64,000 bases of DNA from an uncultured Gammaproteobacteria bacterium (GCA_943788815.1 CALSRS010000001.1:1177501-1241500); one strand, 5' to 3'. Counted from the stretch's first letter, positions 22,704-32,498 are shown. Notes: generated by a model from the sequence alone, not told the origin. Translations and numbers: made by a program.

Positions 22704-23431
22704 CGTGATTCAGAAGTGGGAATCACATCTTTACTATCACATTTTCCTTTTCCATTTAATAACTCAAGATTAGGAATATGATATGTATTTCTACCTCCTG
22801 GATTTTCTTTTAACAACCTGTAGTAGTCATCAAATTTTTCTATCATTAAAGGTATATTTTTCCAATCACAAGGTTGGGCTCCAAAAATTGGGTTAAATAA
22901 CACTTCCAAACTCATAGACGTGCCCCAAAGTACATTATAATAATCTTCTAATTCTCCAATAAATTTTTTCAATTTAATTGTTTCACCATCCCACTGGGAA
23001 TTCTGCACACGATCCATTCGATCATCGTAATTAAACCTGTCTGCATAATTAGAACGACCCATGCCGATATATCCATCTTTAAAATAAATCAATAGAGGCG
23101 AGAAATTTCCAAGATAAGTTCCACCAGGTCTGCGTAACGGCCCCCAACCCTGGATAAAATAATTCCCTTCCTGGTCTGTTAATACTTCAGAGACTTTCAT
23201 AAACCTTGAAGGAATTGTCCCTTCCAATCCAAAACCTTTCTCTAGTTGCCAGATGGCAATTACTATTGCACCTTCAAGCGGTTCTCCTGACTCTTCATCA
23301 ACAAGCTTGCCGGAGATTGGTAGAGCAGAGTAATAAAATGGCGGATAGTAAAATATAAACCAGATAAATAAACCGAAGACTGCATAGCCTATCGCCATCT
23401 TCTTTAGACTTTGTTTTGTTTCCATTTTCAT
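22700..23431 (-). CDS. Membrane-anchored protein with carboxypeptidase-regulatory-like beta-sandwich
   Basis: 243 residues, one N-terminal membrane helix (about 13-30) with the rest outside the cytoplasm. After the helix, ISGKLVDEESGEPLEGAIV and LTDQEGNYFIQG fit a CarboxypepD_reg/transthyretin-like sandwich. The C-terminal half is unrecognised. It overlaps the phospholipase-like gene by 4 bp and follows the lipoprotein gene by 17 bp, so the three are one operon. Function unknown. Confidence 0.65.
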   Translation of the reverse strand: MKMETKQSLKKMAIGYAVFGLFIWFIFYYPPFYYSALPISGKLVDEESGEPLEGAIVIAIWQLEKGFGLEGTIPSRFMKVSEVLTDQEGNYFIQGWGPLRRPGGTYLGNFSPLLIYFKDGYIGMGRSNYADRFNYDDRMDRVQNSQWDGETIKLKKFIGELEDYYNVLWGTSMSLEVLFNPIFGAQPCDWKNIPLMIEKFDDYYRLLKENPGGRNTYHIPNLELLNGKGKCDSKDVIPTSESR

Positions 23432-23448
23432 ATTCTGACAAACAGTGA

Positions 23449-24765
23449 TTAAAGACTGTTAAGTTTCCAGCTACCTTCCGAATCTGCAACGAAGGTTACA
23501 AGATACAATCGTGTCTCATTATCTAGCGTGCGAGGAATAATATATTCCGCTGAAGTATTATTAATAGTCACTCGTTCCATCTTATCCAGATTGGCAGTGA
23601 TTTCTTCCATGTGTGGCAACAAAGCGTTAAATACCGGCAAATAGTTTGCCTGAGCTTCTCCTGACATAAAGTTCCTCGCGACGTTAATGTCTTTTGCGAC
23701 GAAGTTATCAAATACTTTTTGTAAAACTTCATTAATCTCTGTGTCGATGTCTTCTAAGGATCTAACCTGTATTTCAAATACCTGATTACCTTTGCGTCCG
23801 TCAATATCGACAACCAATATCTCTACAGGATAAATTCCAGGATTAGATGGGGTCCATCTAATATGACCTGTAAATTTATCTATCTCCATACCAGGTGCGG
23901 CCCCTATCAATGTAAATGTCTTCTCAAGTTCAGTAATACTGAGAATTGATGGCTTATATTGGTAAGGATGTGATTCATAAGCATTAACTTCTGGATTTGA
24001 AGTTATCAATAAACTGTTCTCATCAAGTACTGACAGTGCAAATTCCTGATTTACAATATTACCGGAAGCACTATTTACCTTAATATTCACCGGGTGATTA
24101 CCTTTGACAGGATTCTCCCATTCCAATTTTCCTTTTATCTCATTAATTATCATTCCTGAAGGAGCTGTATCAAGCGTATAGATAAGATTTGTATCATCGA
24201 CTGATGTGGCCAATATTTGATAGATATATTTGTAACCGGTAAAAGTGTATTTTGGCGCAAGAGAATGAATTGTCGGGTTTTGGGTAACAGTAAGCGTAAA
24301 TTGTTGTTCGCTATTTGCACCTAGTTCATCCTGAACACTTAATTGAATATTGTGTATCCCGGGATTTAGATTTGATCCGTAGATAATACCCGATAATGGA
24401 TTGATGTTTAGACCTGAATTTTGATCAATTAATGACCAGCTTATAGTGTCTCCATCAGGATCGATTGCAATCGCTGTATAAACATAGGGTTGGTCAACAT
24501 TAATTTGAGTAACAGGATCAGATAATATGATTGGGTGTTTATTTGAGCTCGCTCTATCTGAATCTGGAGGCATTTCCACAAGAGGTTCATCCTCAATAAT
24601 TTCAGTTTGAATGGACTGATTATTATCATCACCTTGCAATTCAAATGGTGCGTCATTCTGTTGTGCACATCCAATGAACAACATAAATATTCCAAGCAGA
24701 CAATACGCTATGCCTAATTTACTATTTATTGAAATTGTTATGAGATGGTGTCGTCCTTGACACAT
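23449..24765 (-). CDS. Lipoprotein with three putative Ig-like (He_PIG) domains
   Basis: 438 residues. A lipoprotein signal ends in the lipobox LFIGC near residue 34, then a linker, then three cadherin-like He_PIG repeats (about 70-160, 165-245, 250-335), seen from repeated patterns such as GLNINPLSGIIYG, GMIINEIKGKLEW and GMEIDKFTGHIRWTP. A C-terminal 100-residue domain of unknown type follows. An AGGGA ribosome site lies 7 bases before the ATG. First gene of the secreted three-gene set; He_PIG domains usually serve adhesion or carbohydrate contact. Confidence 0.75.
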   Translation of the reverse strand: MCQGRHHLITISINSKLGIAYCLLGIFMLFIGCAQQNDAPFELQGDDNNQSIQTEIIEDEPLVEMPPDSDRASSNKHPIILSDPVTQINVDQPYVYTAIAIDPDGDTISWSLIDQNSGLNINPLSGIIYGSNLNPGIHNIQLSVQDELGANSEQQFTLTVTQNPTIHSLAPKYTFTGYKYIYQILATSVDDTNLIYTLDTAPSGMIINEIKGKLEWENPVKGNHPVNIKVNSASGNIVNQEFALSVLDENSLLITSNPEVNAYESHPYQYKPSILSITELEKTFTLIGAAPGMEIDKFTGHIRWTPSNPGIYPVEILVVDIDGRKGNQVFEIQVRSLEDIDTEINEVLQKVFDNFVAKDINVARNFMSGEAQANYLPVFNALLPHMEEITANLDKMERVTINNTSAEYIIPRTLDNETRLYLVTFVADSEGSWKLNSL

Positions 24766-24822
24766 AATTAGTCCCTTAATCTACTTTTTCATAACCACGA
24801 AAAAAGGATAGAAGAGTTAATA

Positions 24823-24850
24823 TAAAAAAGAATCACTCAAATGAGTGATT
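24823..24850 (-). terminator. Rho-independent terminator of the 24890-25384 gene
   Basis: Perfect 9-bp stem AATCACTCA / TGAGTGATT (24831-24839, 24842-24850) followed on the minus strand by CTTTTTT. It lies 39 bp downstream of the small membrane protein gene and isolates it from the lipoprotein operon. Confidence 0.75.
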
Positions 24851-24889
24851 TAAATAATAATTTTGATGGCCGTTTTAGATTACAACGAT

Positions 24890-25384
24890 TTATACGGATG
24901 ATTCAGGATAGATAGGGGTTACCTTTTCCGGTGATTCATTTATTAATTCTTTTATGAGGTCCTGGGTCTCCTGTGGATACCAGTGCTTACGATATTCCCA
25001 AAATGCCTGCACGCCAGGATATTGGACAAAGTCTTTTAATTGTTTCCTGGTTTCGTCCAGGTAGTCTTGTGAGATTAATCCTCCGTCAGCCATACGTTTA
25101 ACTTCGCTCCAGTGGGTGAAGGCATACGCGGCAACGATAAAAAAACGGGTTTGCTCTGTATCACTCAACCCGGTGAAGCCTAACAGGCCACGTTGGTATA
25201 AATTGGCAAGGTCTTCATTCTGGGATAACACCAACTGCAGATCCATGAACTGGCGGCGTAGCGAGAGCTCCATATTATCGCGTTTTATTTTATTGCCCTT
25301 TCGGATTTGAATAAAAATCAAAAAGATCAGGACGATAATTACAATTACGCCAAGATTAATAATAATATTGTGTGTATCGTTCAT
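24890..25384 (-). CDS. Membrane-anchored protein of unknown function
   Basis: 164 residues, one N-terminal membrane helix (about 8-28), then a charged helical domain with ARG- and Trp-rich C-terminal part (AYAFTHWSEVKRMADGG, VQAFWEYRKHWYP). Similar small proteins occur widely in Proteobacteria without a known role. Start chosen at the ATG at 25384; an upstream start at 25543 would cross the divergent peptidase gene. Its own terminator follows. Confidence 0.75.
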   Translation of the reverse strand: MNDTHNIIINLGVIVIIVLIFLIFIQIRKGNKIKRDNMELSLRRQFMDLQLVLSQNEDLANLYQRGLLGFTGLSDTEQTRFFIVAAYAFTHWSEVKRMADGGLISQDYLDETRKQLKDFVQYPGVQAFWEYRKHWYPQETQDLIKELINESPEKVTPIYPESSV

Positions 25385-25424
25385 GATATATATCCAGTAA
25401 CCTTTAAAAAATATAGCGTTAACT

Positions 25425-26840
25425 ATGAATATTGATCCACAGAAGATTTCAAAATACGTCAACCAGGTATGGGACGAGTCGATTACACCAGAGTTGGTTG
25501 AATATATCCGCATTCCCAACAAGTCCCCGGATTTTGATGCCAACTGGCAGGAAAACGGCTATATGGAACAGGTCGTGGAACAGTTTGTTGCGTGGATTCA
25601 GAAGCAACAGGTCAAAGGACTTGAGCTTGAGGTCGTGAGACTGGAAGGTCGAACGCCGCTTATTTATATGGACATCCCAGGTACCGGTGACGATGTCGTG
25701 GTCTTATACGGTCACCTGGATAAGCAACCTGAGATGATAGGCTGGCGCGAGGGTCTTGGCGCGTGGGAACCGGTCATAGAGGGAGACAAGCTTTATGGCC
25801 GCGGCGGTGCCGATGATGGTTATTCAACATTCGCCTCGCTACTGGCCATCAAGGCATTGCAGGAACAAGATGTTCCCCACCCTCATTGCAAAATCATCAT
25901 CGAGGCCTGTGAAGAAAGTGGCAGTTACGACCTGCCCTTTTATATTGATGCCTTGAGTGATCGCATCGGCACGCCCAAACTGGTGATTTGTCTGGATTCC
26001 GGTTGTGGTAACTATGAGCAACTCTGGAATACCACGTCGCTACGCGGCTTGATTGGTGGCGAGTTAAAAGTAGAAATACTTTCTGAAGGCGTTCATTCCG
26101 GGGATGCCAGCGGGGTGGTACCGTCCAGCTTTAGGGTGCTACGCAGAATCCTCGACAGGATAGAGAGCCCGGAAACAGGATTGGTACTGAGTAACAAGTT
26201 TAACGCACCCATCCCAGAAAAGCGGATTAAGCAGGCAACGACAGCGGCCTCAATACTGGGAGATTCCGTCTACGCCCGGTTTCCATTTGTGTCAGGTGTC
26301 ACTCCTGTAATCAAAAACCCAACGGAATTGATCCTCAACCGCACCTGGCGGCCGTTCCTGTCAATCATTGGAGTTGATGGTATTCCTGACATTGCCAATG
26401 CCGGCAATGTTATGCGCCCCTATTCATCTGTGAAATTATCATTACGTCTTCCACCCACCTGTGACGCAACCGAAGCAACCCATGCACTCAAAGAATTACT
26501 TGAACATAATCCACCTTATGGCGCCAAGGTGACCTTCATACCGGACTGGGAGGCCACCGGCTGGCATGCCCCGGAGATGGCAAAGTGGCTAGAAGAAGCC
26601 ATAAATAAGGCCTCATCAAATTTCTTTGGTAAGCCTGCGGTGCACATGGGTGAAGGTGGGACCATCCCGTTTATGGGTATGTTGGGGGAAAAATTTCCTG
26701 ATGCGCAGTTTTTAATTACCGGAGTATTGGGTCCACATTCCAATGCCCATGGACCTAATGAATTTTTACATATTCCCACTGCAAAAAAACTGACCTGTTG
26801 TGTGGCGGAGGTGCTGTCGGTATCAGTAACTCATCCGTAG
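25425..26840 (+). CDS. M20 family metallopeptidase (dipeptidase-like)
   Basis: Di-zinc exopeptidase, 471 residues, probably cytosolic. Zinc ligands are visible in order: YGHLDKQP, GGADDGYS, EACEESGSYD, CLDSGCG and near the end GPHSNAHGPNE. The lid domain lies at about 195-370. Most like carnosinase/CPG2-type dipeptidases; substrate unknown. Diverges from the small membrane protein gene with 40 bp between, so promoters must be compact. Base composition here is visibly richer in G and C than in the neighbours to the left. Confidence 0.88.
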   Translation: MNIDPQKISKYVNQVWDESITPELVEYIRIPNKSPDFDANWQENGYMEQVVEQFVAWIQKQQVKGLELEVVRLEGRTPLIYMDIPGTGDDVVVLYGHLDKQPEMIGWREGLGAWEPVIEGDKLYGRGGADDGYSTFASLLAIKALQEQDVPHPHCKIIIEACEESGSYDLPFYIDALSDRIGTPKLVICLDSGCGNYEQLWNTTSLRGLIGGELKVEILSEGVHSGDASGVVPSSFRVLRRILDRIESPETGLVLSNKFNAPIPEKRIKQATTAASILGDSVYARFPFVSGVTPVIKNPTELILNRTWRPFLSIIGVDGIPDIANAGNVMRPYSSVKLSLRLPPTCDATEATHALKELLEHNPPYGAKVTFIPDWEATGWHAPEMAKWLEEAINKASSNFFGKPAVHMGEGGTIPFMGMLGEKFPDAQFLITGVLGPHSNAHGPNEFLHIPTAKKLTCCVAEVLSVSVTHP

Positions 26841-26906
26841 CTTATCCGGTTTATATTGATAAATTGTTATACTCCATTTATTAATTAACAATTACGGAAA
26901 AATCTA

Positions 26907-27764
26907 ATGAAAACAGGTGTTATTGGATTAGGCGTCATGGGCGGTGCCATGGCCCTCAATCTTCACAAGGCAGGATTGTTGCACCGTATCTGGAACCGAA
27001 CAGTTTCCAGGGCCAATGAAATTTGTGAACAGACCGGTGTCGCTGTATCAGACTCTATATCTACCCTTGCCAGTGAATGTGACGCGATCATCATCTGTGT
27101 TTCCAAAGATGAAGATGTCCTTGAAGTCATTAATGCCATTGCAGAAGGTATTAAACCTGGGACGATGGTGATCGATACATCGACAGTCAGTAGTAAAACC
27201 GCTAAACAGGCCGCTGATATTATTATCAGCAATGATGGCGAGTTTCTGGATTGCCCGGTGACCGGTGGGTCTGAGGGGGCAAAGAACGCAACGCTTTCCA
27301 TTATGGTAGGTGGCGATGAGGCGAAATTAAATACTGCCAGGCCTGTACTGTCTGCTATTGGCAAAAAAATCATCCACATTGGACCCACCGGTAGCGGTCA
27401 GGCCTGCAAGGCAGTGAACCAGGTGATTTGTGCCGGGATCAACCAGGCAGTCACCGAAGGGTTGGCGTTTGGGCAGGGTATGGAACTGGATATGGATCGT
27501 GTGCTGGAGGCCATCTCAGCAGGGGCGGCGGGGAACTGGTTCATGGATCACCGGGGTAAAACCATGCTGGCCGGGACATTCGAACCTGGTTTCAAGCTCA
27601 AACTTCATCATAAGGACCTGAAAATATGCCTGGACATGGCCAGCACGATGGACGAAGCTGGGCTGCCTTTGACCAGTATGACCGTTGCAGATTACGAGGA
27701 ACTCATAGGTCAGGGACATGGCGATGAAGATATTTCTGCCCTTTTTCGCTTGAAAAAAAATTAG
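26907..27764 (+). CDS. Beta-hydroxyacid dehydrogenase (3-hydroxyisobutyrate / tartronate semialdehyde reductase family)
   Basis: 285 residues; Rossmann motif GLGVMGGAMA at about residues 7-16, substrate segment DCPVTGGSEGAKNATLSIMVGG, catalytic lysine in GSGQACKAVNQ near residue 172, and the C-terminal all-helical domain with KLHHKDLKICLDMA. NAD(P)-dependent reduction or oxidation of a small hydroxy acid; the exact substrate is not readable. Alone between a peptidase and an ABC operon; 66 bp after the peptidase. Confidence 0.88.
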   Translation: MKTGVIGLGVMGGAMALNLHKAGLLHRIWNRTVSRANEICEQTGVAVSDSISTLASECDAIIICVSKDEDVLEVINAIAEGIKPGTMVIDTSTVSSKTAKQAADIIISNDGEFLDCPVTGGSEGAKNATLSIMVGGDEAKLNTARPVLSAIGKKIIHIGPTGSGQACKAVNQVICAGINQAVTEGLAFGQGMELDMDRVLEAISAGAAGNWFMDHRGKTMLAGTFEPGFKLKLHHKDLKICLDMASTMDEAGLPLTSMTVADYEELIGQGHGDEDISALFRLKKN

Positions 27765-27907
27765 ACGTTCTTACATTATAATTGCGGAACACTTTGAGGG
27801 CTTTGTGGTCTATTGAGGGTCTTGACGAGGGCGAAAAGATATGCAAAATATCGCGCCATGTAGTGCTTCTGCTATTGCTGAATAATTAAAATATAAAGGG
27901 AAATGTA

Positions 27908-28657
27908 GTGGTATCAGAAAATTCATTACCTGCAATTGAGGTTAAAAATCTGGACCGATATTTCGGACCGATACATGCCGTTCGTGATATTAGTTTTTCA
28001 ATCAATCCTGGTGAAGTCCTGGGCTTTTTAGGACCTAATGGCGCTGGGAAATCTACCACCATGAAAATGATCACGGGTTTTTTAGAACCCAGTGGGGGTA
28101 GCGTTCGTGTCAACGGCCATAACGTAGTCGAAGAACCCATAAAGATAAAAAAAGCGATAGGTTATCTCCCCGAAGGTGCACCTTCCTATGGTGAGATGCG
28201 GGTCAGGGACTTCTTGTTGTTCGTGGCTGAAATCCGCGGTCTCACCGGATCAAACAAAGCACAACGGGTAGATGAGATCATCAAGGAAATTAACCTTGAG
28301 GGTGTTGTCGATCAGTCTATCGAGACCCTGTCAAAAGGCTATAAACGCCGTGTGGGTGTTGCCCAATCTATTTTGCACGATCCTGAGATTCTCATCATGG
28401 ATGAACCTACCGATGGGTTGGACCCCAACCAGAAACATGAAGTTAGAAAACTGATTAAAGATATGTCAGCAAACAAGGCAATTGTAATATCCACTCATAT
28501 CCTCGAAGAGGTGGATGCGGTGTGCACCCGGGCCATTATTATCGCCAAGGGTAAATTGTTATTTGATGGCACTCCTGAAGAACTACGGTCCCAATCATCC
28601 AACAATGATATAGATGATGCCTTCAGGAAAATCACGACCGGTAGCGAGGTGGCCTAA
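27908..28657 (+). CDS. ABC transporter ATPase, GldA/ABC-2 type
   Basis: 249 residues starting with GTG (a GGG ribosome site is 7 bases upstream). P-loop GPNGAGKST at about 40-48, signature LSKGYKRRVGVAQ, Walker B ILIMDEPTDGLDP. Resembles the GldA/NosF/CcmA-like ATPases that energise ABC-2 permeases. The next gene, its permease, starts right after the stop. Cargo unknown. Confidence 0.93.
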   Translation: MVSENSLPAIEVKNLDRYFGPIHAVRDISFSINPGEVLGFLGPNGAGKSTTMKMITGFLEPSGGSVRVNGHNVVEEPIKIKKAIGYLPEGAPSYGEMRVRDFLLFVAEIRGLTGSNKAQRVDEIIKEINLEGVVDQSIETLSKGYKRRVGVAQSILHDPEILIMDEPTDGLDPNQKHEVRKLIKDMSANKAIVISTHILEEVDAVCTRAIIIAKGKLLFDGTPEELRSQSSNNDIDDAFRKITTGSEVA

Positions 28658-28658
28658 C

Positions 28659-29393
28659 ATGAATAATATTATTGCCATCTTAAAACGCGAACTCTATGGT
28701 TACTTTGCAACACCCGTTGCCTATGTATTTATCGTTATCTTTTTGTTCCTGTCAGGTCTTTTTACCTTTTATATGGGTGGATTTTATGAAAGGAACCAGG
28801 CTGACCTCATCGCTTTTTTCAGCTTTCATCCCATATTGTATTTATTTTTAATCCCTGCCATATCCATGCGCCTTTGGTCTGAAGAAAGAAAAAGTGGGAC
28901 CATAGAACTGATGCTAACACTGCCCATTACCACTGCAGATGCGGTGATCGGTAAGTTCCTGGCCGCCTGGGTGTTTGCGGGGATAGCATTGGCCCTGACC
29001 TTCCCTATCTGGATAACAGTTAATTACCTGGGTGATCCGGATAACACGGTGATCCTCGCCAGCTATATCGGCAGCTTCCTCATGGCAGGTGGATTTTTGG
29101 CCATAGGCTCTTGCATCTCCGCGTTAACCAAGAGTCAGGTCATTGCATTTGTGATCAGCGTTGTCATATGTTTTCTGTTTTATGTCAGTGGAACACCAAT
29201 CGTGCTTAACTTCTTCACTGGGTGGGCACCTGAGGCACTCATCAATGCAGTGTCAGCCATGAGTGTGCTGACACATGCCGATTCTATACAAAAAGGCATT
29301 ATTGATATTCGAGACATCATTTATTTTTCGGTTCTGATTGCCTTCTGGCTGTATGCCAATGTCATTACCATCGAAGCAAAAAAGGCCGGGTAA
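28659..29393 (+). CDS. ABC-2 type permease, GldF-like
   Basis: 244 residues, six membrane helices, with the family segment RLWSEERKSGTIELMLTLP in the first cytoplasmic loop. Start chosen at the ATG at 28659, one base after the ATPase stop, rather than an in-frame start at 28614 inside that gene. Works with the ATPase and probably with the two following accessory proteins. Confidence 0.9.
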   Translation: MNNIIAILKRELYGYFATPVAYVFIVIFLFLSGLFTFYMGGFYERNQADLIAFFSFHPILYLFLIPAISMRLWSEERKSGTIELMLTLPITTADAVIGKFLAAWVFAGIALALTFPIWITVNYLGDPDNTVILASYIGSFLMAGGFLAIGSCISALTKSQVIAFVISVVICFLFYVSGTPIVLNFFTGWAPEALINAVSAMSVLTHADSIQKGIIDIRDIIYFSVLIAFWLYANVITIEAKKAG

Positions 29394-29395
29394 CT

Positions 29396-31273
29396 ATGAA
29401 CAAGAGAGTTTTATTATCAGGAACAGGCGTCGCCATTGCAGCGGTACTAGCAGCAGCGGTCATAATTTTGGCAAACACTACATTCACCAGTTTGCGCTTA
29501 GACCTGACAGAGAATAAATTATTTACCCTTTCAGAGGGGACCTTAAATATCATTCAGGGTCTGGATGAACCGGTTACGCTGGATTATTACGTCTCTAAAA
29601 AGCTCATGGCTGACGTACCACAATTACAAAGTTATGCGACTCGGGTCCATGACTTGCTGGATGAATATGTCGCCAAGTCCAACGATAATATTCGTTTGAA
29701 TGTCATTGAGCCTGAGCCCTTTTCCGAGGAGGAAGATCGTGCTGTGGGTGAAGGGATGCAGGGTGCCCCCATCAATGCCGCAGGTGATCAGGCCTACTTT
29801 GGCCTGGTTGGAACAAATTCCATTGATGATCAAGAATCCATTCCTTTCTTTCAGAATAATCGTGAAGAAAAGCTTGAATATGATCTGACGAAACTCATCT
29901 ATAACCTTGCAAATCCTGAAAAAAGAACTATTGGTGTCATTAGTCAATTACCGGTGTTCGGAAATTTCATGCCGGGTATGACACAGGAGTGGGCCATCTC
30001 TGCGGTGGTCTCTGAATTTTTTGATATACGGGTTCTGGATTCAGCACTTGAAATAAATCAGGATCTTGATCTGTTACTGATTGTCCATCCCAAGTATCTC
30101 ACCGAACTGACCGTGTTTGCTATTGACCAGTATTTACTGGCGGGTGGTAAAGCCATGATTTTTGTCGACCCCTTTGCTGAAGGTGATGTCATACCTCCAA
30201 ATCCGCAAGACCCTTATGCAATGGAAACCAAAAATTCAGATATAAACGAGCTGTTTTCCGCCTGGGGCATTGATGTTCTCAATGGTCAGGTCGCAGCTGA
30301 TATGCAATCGGCCATGCGTGTGCAACTGCGAACCAACCGCGGGTTTGAAGAAACCAACTATCTCCCCTGGTTGAAACTGGATGAGGACAACCTCAACCAG
30401 GAAGACTTCATTACCAGTGAACTCAATCTTGTTAACATGGGATCAGTTGGCATTATAGAAACCCTGGATGATGCTTCAGTAACCGTTACGCCATTATTTC
30501 AGACGTCAACACAATCCATGAAGATGGCATCGGCATTGCTTGAGTTTCAACGTGACCCCGGCGACATGCTCTCTGACTTTGAATCAGATAATACTGCTTA
30601 CACCCTTGCTGCCAGACTCGAAGGAACTGTCAAAACAGCATTCCCGGATGGCATCCCAGATATGGACGAAAACCATCCATTTGATGAGCAATATACGCCA
30701 CCAGTAACACCGCTCACTGAGGGTGAAATCAATGTCATTCTGGTTGCAGATACCGATATCCTCAATGATGAATTCTGGATCAGCCAGCAAAACTTTTTTG
30801 GTGTGCAGATACCACAACCCATTGCCGATAACGGAAATTTCGTTGTGAACTCACTAGAGCATATGTCCGGCAGTTCAGATTTAATCAGCCTAAGAAACAG
30901 AGGTGAATATCAACGCCCGTTTGATGTCGTCAACGATATAAAACGCAATGCAGAGGCCCAGTACAGACAACAAGAACAAATGCTCGAAGCCAAGCTGGAA
31001 GAAACTGAACTTAAAATTGCCGAGTTACAACAAGAACGCACTGGTAATGAATTATTACTCAGCCCTGAACAGGAGCAGGCCATCGAAAATTTTCGCCTGG
31101 AACAGTTAAATACCCGTAAGGAACTCAGGGCGGTTCAATATGAATTACAACGCAATGTCGAGCGTTTAGGTAGCGTCTTGAAATTCATTAACATTGGCCT
31201 GGTACCTTTATTAATTGCCTTTATGGCAGTAAGCATAGGGCTAATACGTACCAGAAGAAAAACAGAAAGTTAA
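29396..31273 (+). CDS. GldG-like ABC transport accessory protein (ABC_transp_aux)
   Basis: 625 residues: N-terminal membrane helix (about 8-28), a large extracytoplasmic region with the Gld-type LDLTENKLFTLSEGT motif and VDPFAEG, a coiled coil at about 520-575, and a C-terminal membrane helix (about 595-615). Two bases after the permease. Shares the layout of GldG of gliding Bacteroidetes, but in Proteobacteria such genes occur without gliding; role unknown. Confidence 0.85.
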   Translation: MNKRVLLSGTGVAIAAVLAAAVIILANTTFTSLRLDLTENKLFTLSEGTLNIIQGLDEPVTLDYYVSKKLMADVPQLQSYATRVHDLLDEYVAKSNDNIRLNVIEPEPFSEEEDRAVGEGMQGAPINAAGDQAYFGLVGTNSIDDQESIPFFQNNREEKLEYDLTKLIYNLANPEKRTIGVISQLPVFGNFMPGMTQEWAISAVVSEFFDIRVLDSALEINQDLDLLLIVHPKYLTELTVFAIDQYLLAGGKAMIFVDPFAEGDVIPPNPQDPYAMETKNSDINELFSAWGIDVLNGQVAADMQSAMRVQLRTNRGFEETNYLPWLKLDEDNLNQEDFITSELNLVNMGSVGIIETLDDASVTVTPLFQTSTQSMKMASALLEFQRDPGDMLSDFESDNTAYTLAARLEGTVKTAFPDGIPDMDENHPFDEQYTPPVTPLTEGEINVILVADTDILNDEFWISQQNFFGVQIPQPIADNGNFVVNSLEHMSGSSDLISLRNRGEYQRPFDVVNDIKRNAEAQYRQQEQMLEAKLEETELKIAELQQERTGNELLLSPEQEQAIENFRLEQLNTRKELRAVQYELQRNVERLGSVLKFINIGLVPLLIAFMAVSIGLIRTRRKTES

Positions 31274-31279
31274 ACGACC

Positions 31280-32368
31280 ATGAGTAACAAAAGTATACTG
31301 ATCCTTGCTTCAATCACGATTGTAATTATTATTGCGGCGACCTTAAGTACGCGTAGCCGTGCCCCACTGAGTGTCATTGAAACACCATTGTTAAATCCGG
31401 AATTAAAATCCAGGGTAAACGATGTGTCACAATTCATTATTGAATCTAAAGAGGAATCAGTCCATATCACCAGACAGGACAACAACAACTGGGTAGTGAT
31501 GCAGTCAGATAATTATCCGGCGCAATTTGACATGGTAAAAAAACTGATCCTGGAAATGTCTGACTTAACTATCCTTTCAGAAAAAACAAGTAATCCTGCC
31601 TTGTACAGTGAACTTGGTGTTGAAGATCACACGGATGAAAATTCAGATTCAAAGTTGTTAAGCCTTTTGGATTCCACAGGTGAGACTATCGCTTCTATCA
31701 TTATTGGTGATAAACGTGGAATGGATTCACTTTATGTCAGGAATGCCGCTTCAAGCAACTCATTCCAGGTCAAAGGTCAACCGGAGGTATCCGCTGATCC
31801 CAAGGACTGGATTGTTAAAGAACTCCTGAACATTGATAACAAACGGGTCATGGAAGTTACTATCGAACATCCAGATGATGAGATGCTGATTCTTAAACGC
31901 GAACAAGGATCAGAAAATTTTGCATTACAGACCCTTCCTGAAGGCCGAAAAACCCGATCAGAATATTTCACCAATCAACCCGGAACATTCCTCGCCGATT
32001 TGAGTATTCAAGATGCAAAAAGTCAGGAAAATTTTACCTACCCCCAGGATCAGGTGATAACCGCGATTAAAACTTATGATGGCCTTGTCGCTACGATTCA
32101 TAGCGCTAAAATAGACAATATTAATCACGCCTCCTTAAGTTTTAGTGTCGATGAAAATCTGATACAGGCAGGTGATTCTCCACAAGAAGGGATAGTCATA
32201 GGTGAGCAGACTGACGCATCGCCAAATGTGCGCCTGGAAGCTAAAAATCTAAATGAAAAAGTCCGTAACTGGGTATTTATCATTCCCCAATCTAAACAAC
32301 TGTTACTATCAAAACGAACAGAAGAACTTACCGACATCATCGAAGAAGAATCTGAAGTCTCCCAATAG
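31280..32368 (+). CDS. DUF4340 protein, Gld-like cassette partner
   Basis: 362 residues with one N-terminal membrane helix (about 5-22) and repeated DUF4340-type beta modules, such as WVVMQSDNYPAQFDMVKKLI followed by LGVEDH. Six bases after the GldG-like gene, so last of the four-gene operon. DUF4340 proteins occur almost only with such ABC sets; they may bind a cell-wall or envelope partner. Inference only. Confidence 0.85.
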   Translation: MSNKSILILASITIVIIIAATLSTRSRAPLSVIETPLLNPELKSRVNDVSQFIIESKEESVHITRQDNNNWVVMQSDNYPAQFDMVKKLILEMSDLTILSEKTSNPALYSELGVEDHTDENSDSKLLSLLDSTGETIASIIIGDKRGMDSLYVRNAASSNSFQVKGQPEVSADPKDWIVKELLNIDNKRVMEVTIEHPDDEMLILKREQGSENFALQTLPEGRKTRSEYFTNQPGTFLADLSIQDAKSQENFTYPQDQVITAIKTYDGLVATIHSAKIDNINHASLSFSVDENLIQAGDSPQEGIVIGEQTDASPNVRLEAKNLNEKVRNWVFIIPQSKQLLLSKRTEELTDIIEEESEVSQ

Positions 32369-32498
32369 CGGAAAACTTCCCGCCATAATAAGCGCAATCC
32401 AAGTCTACACTTAACTCCTTAAACCTTCAGATTTCATTCCGCCTGTCTACAGCGTTATGATGTGTAAAATATCGTTGATCATTCACAGGGATAAATAA

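Noticed and set aside
25385-25543. Longer start for the 24890-25384 gene
   Set aside because: Would overlap the divergent peptidase gene; the later ATG begins directly at the membrane helix.
32369-32390. Possible hairpin GCGGAA/TTCCCGC after the DUF4340 gene
   Set aside because: Bulged stem and no T run; too weak for a terminator call.
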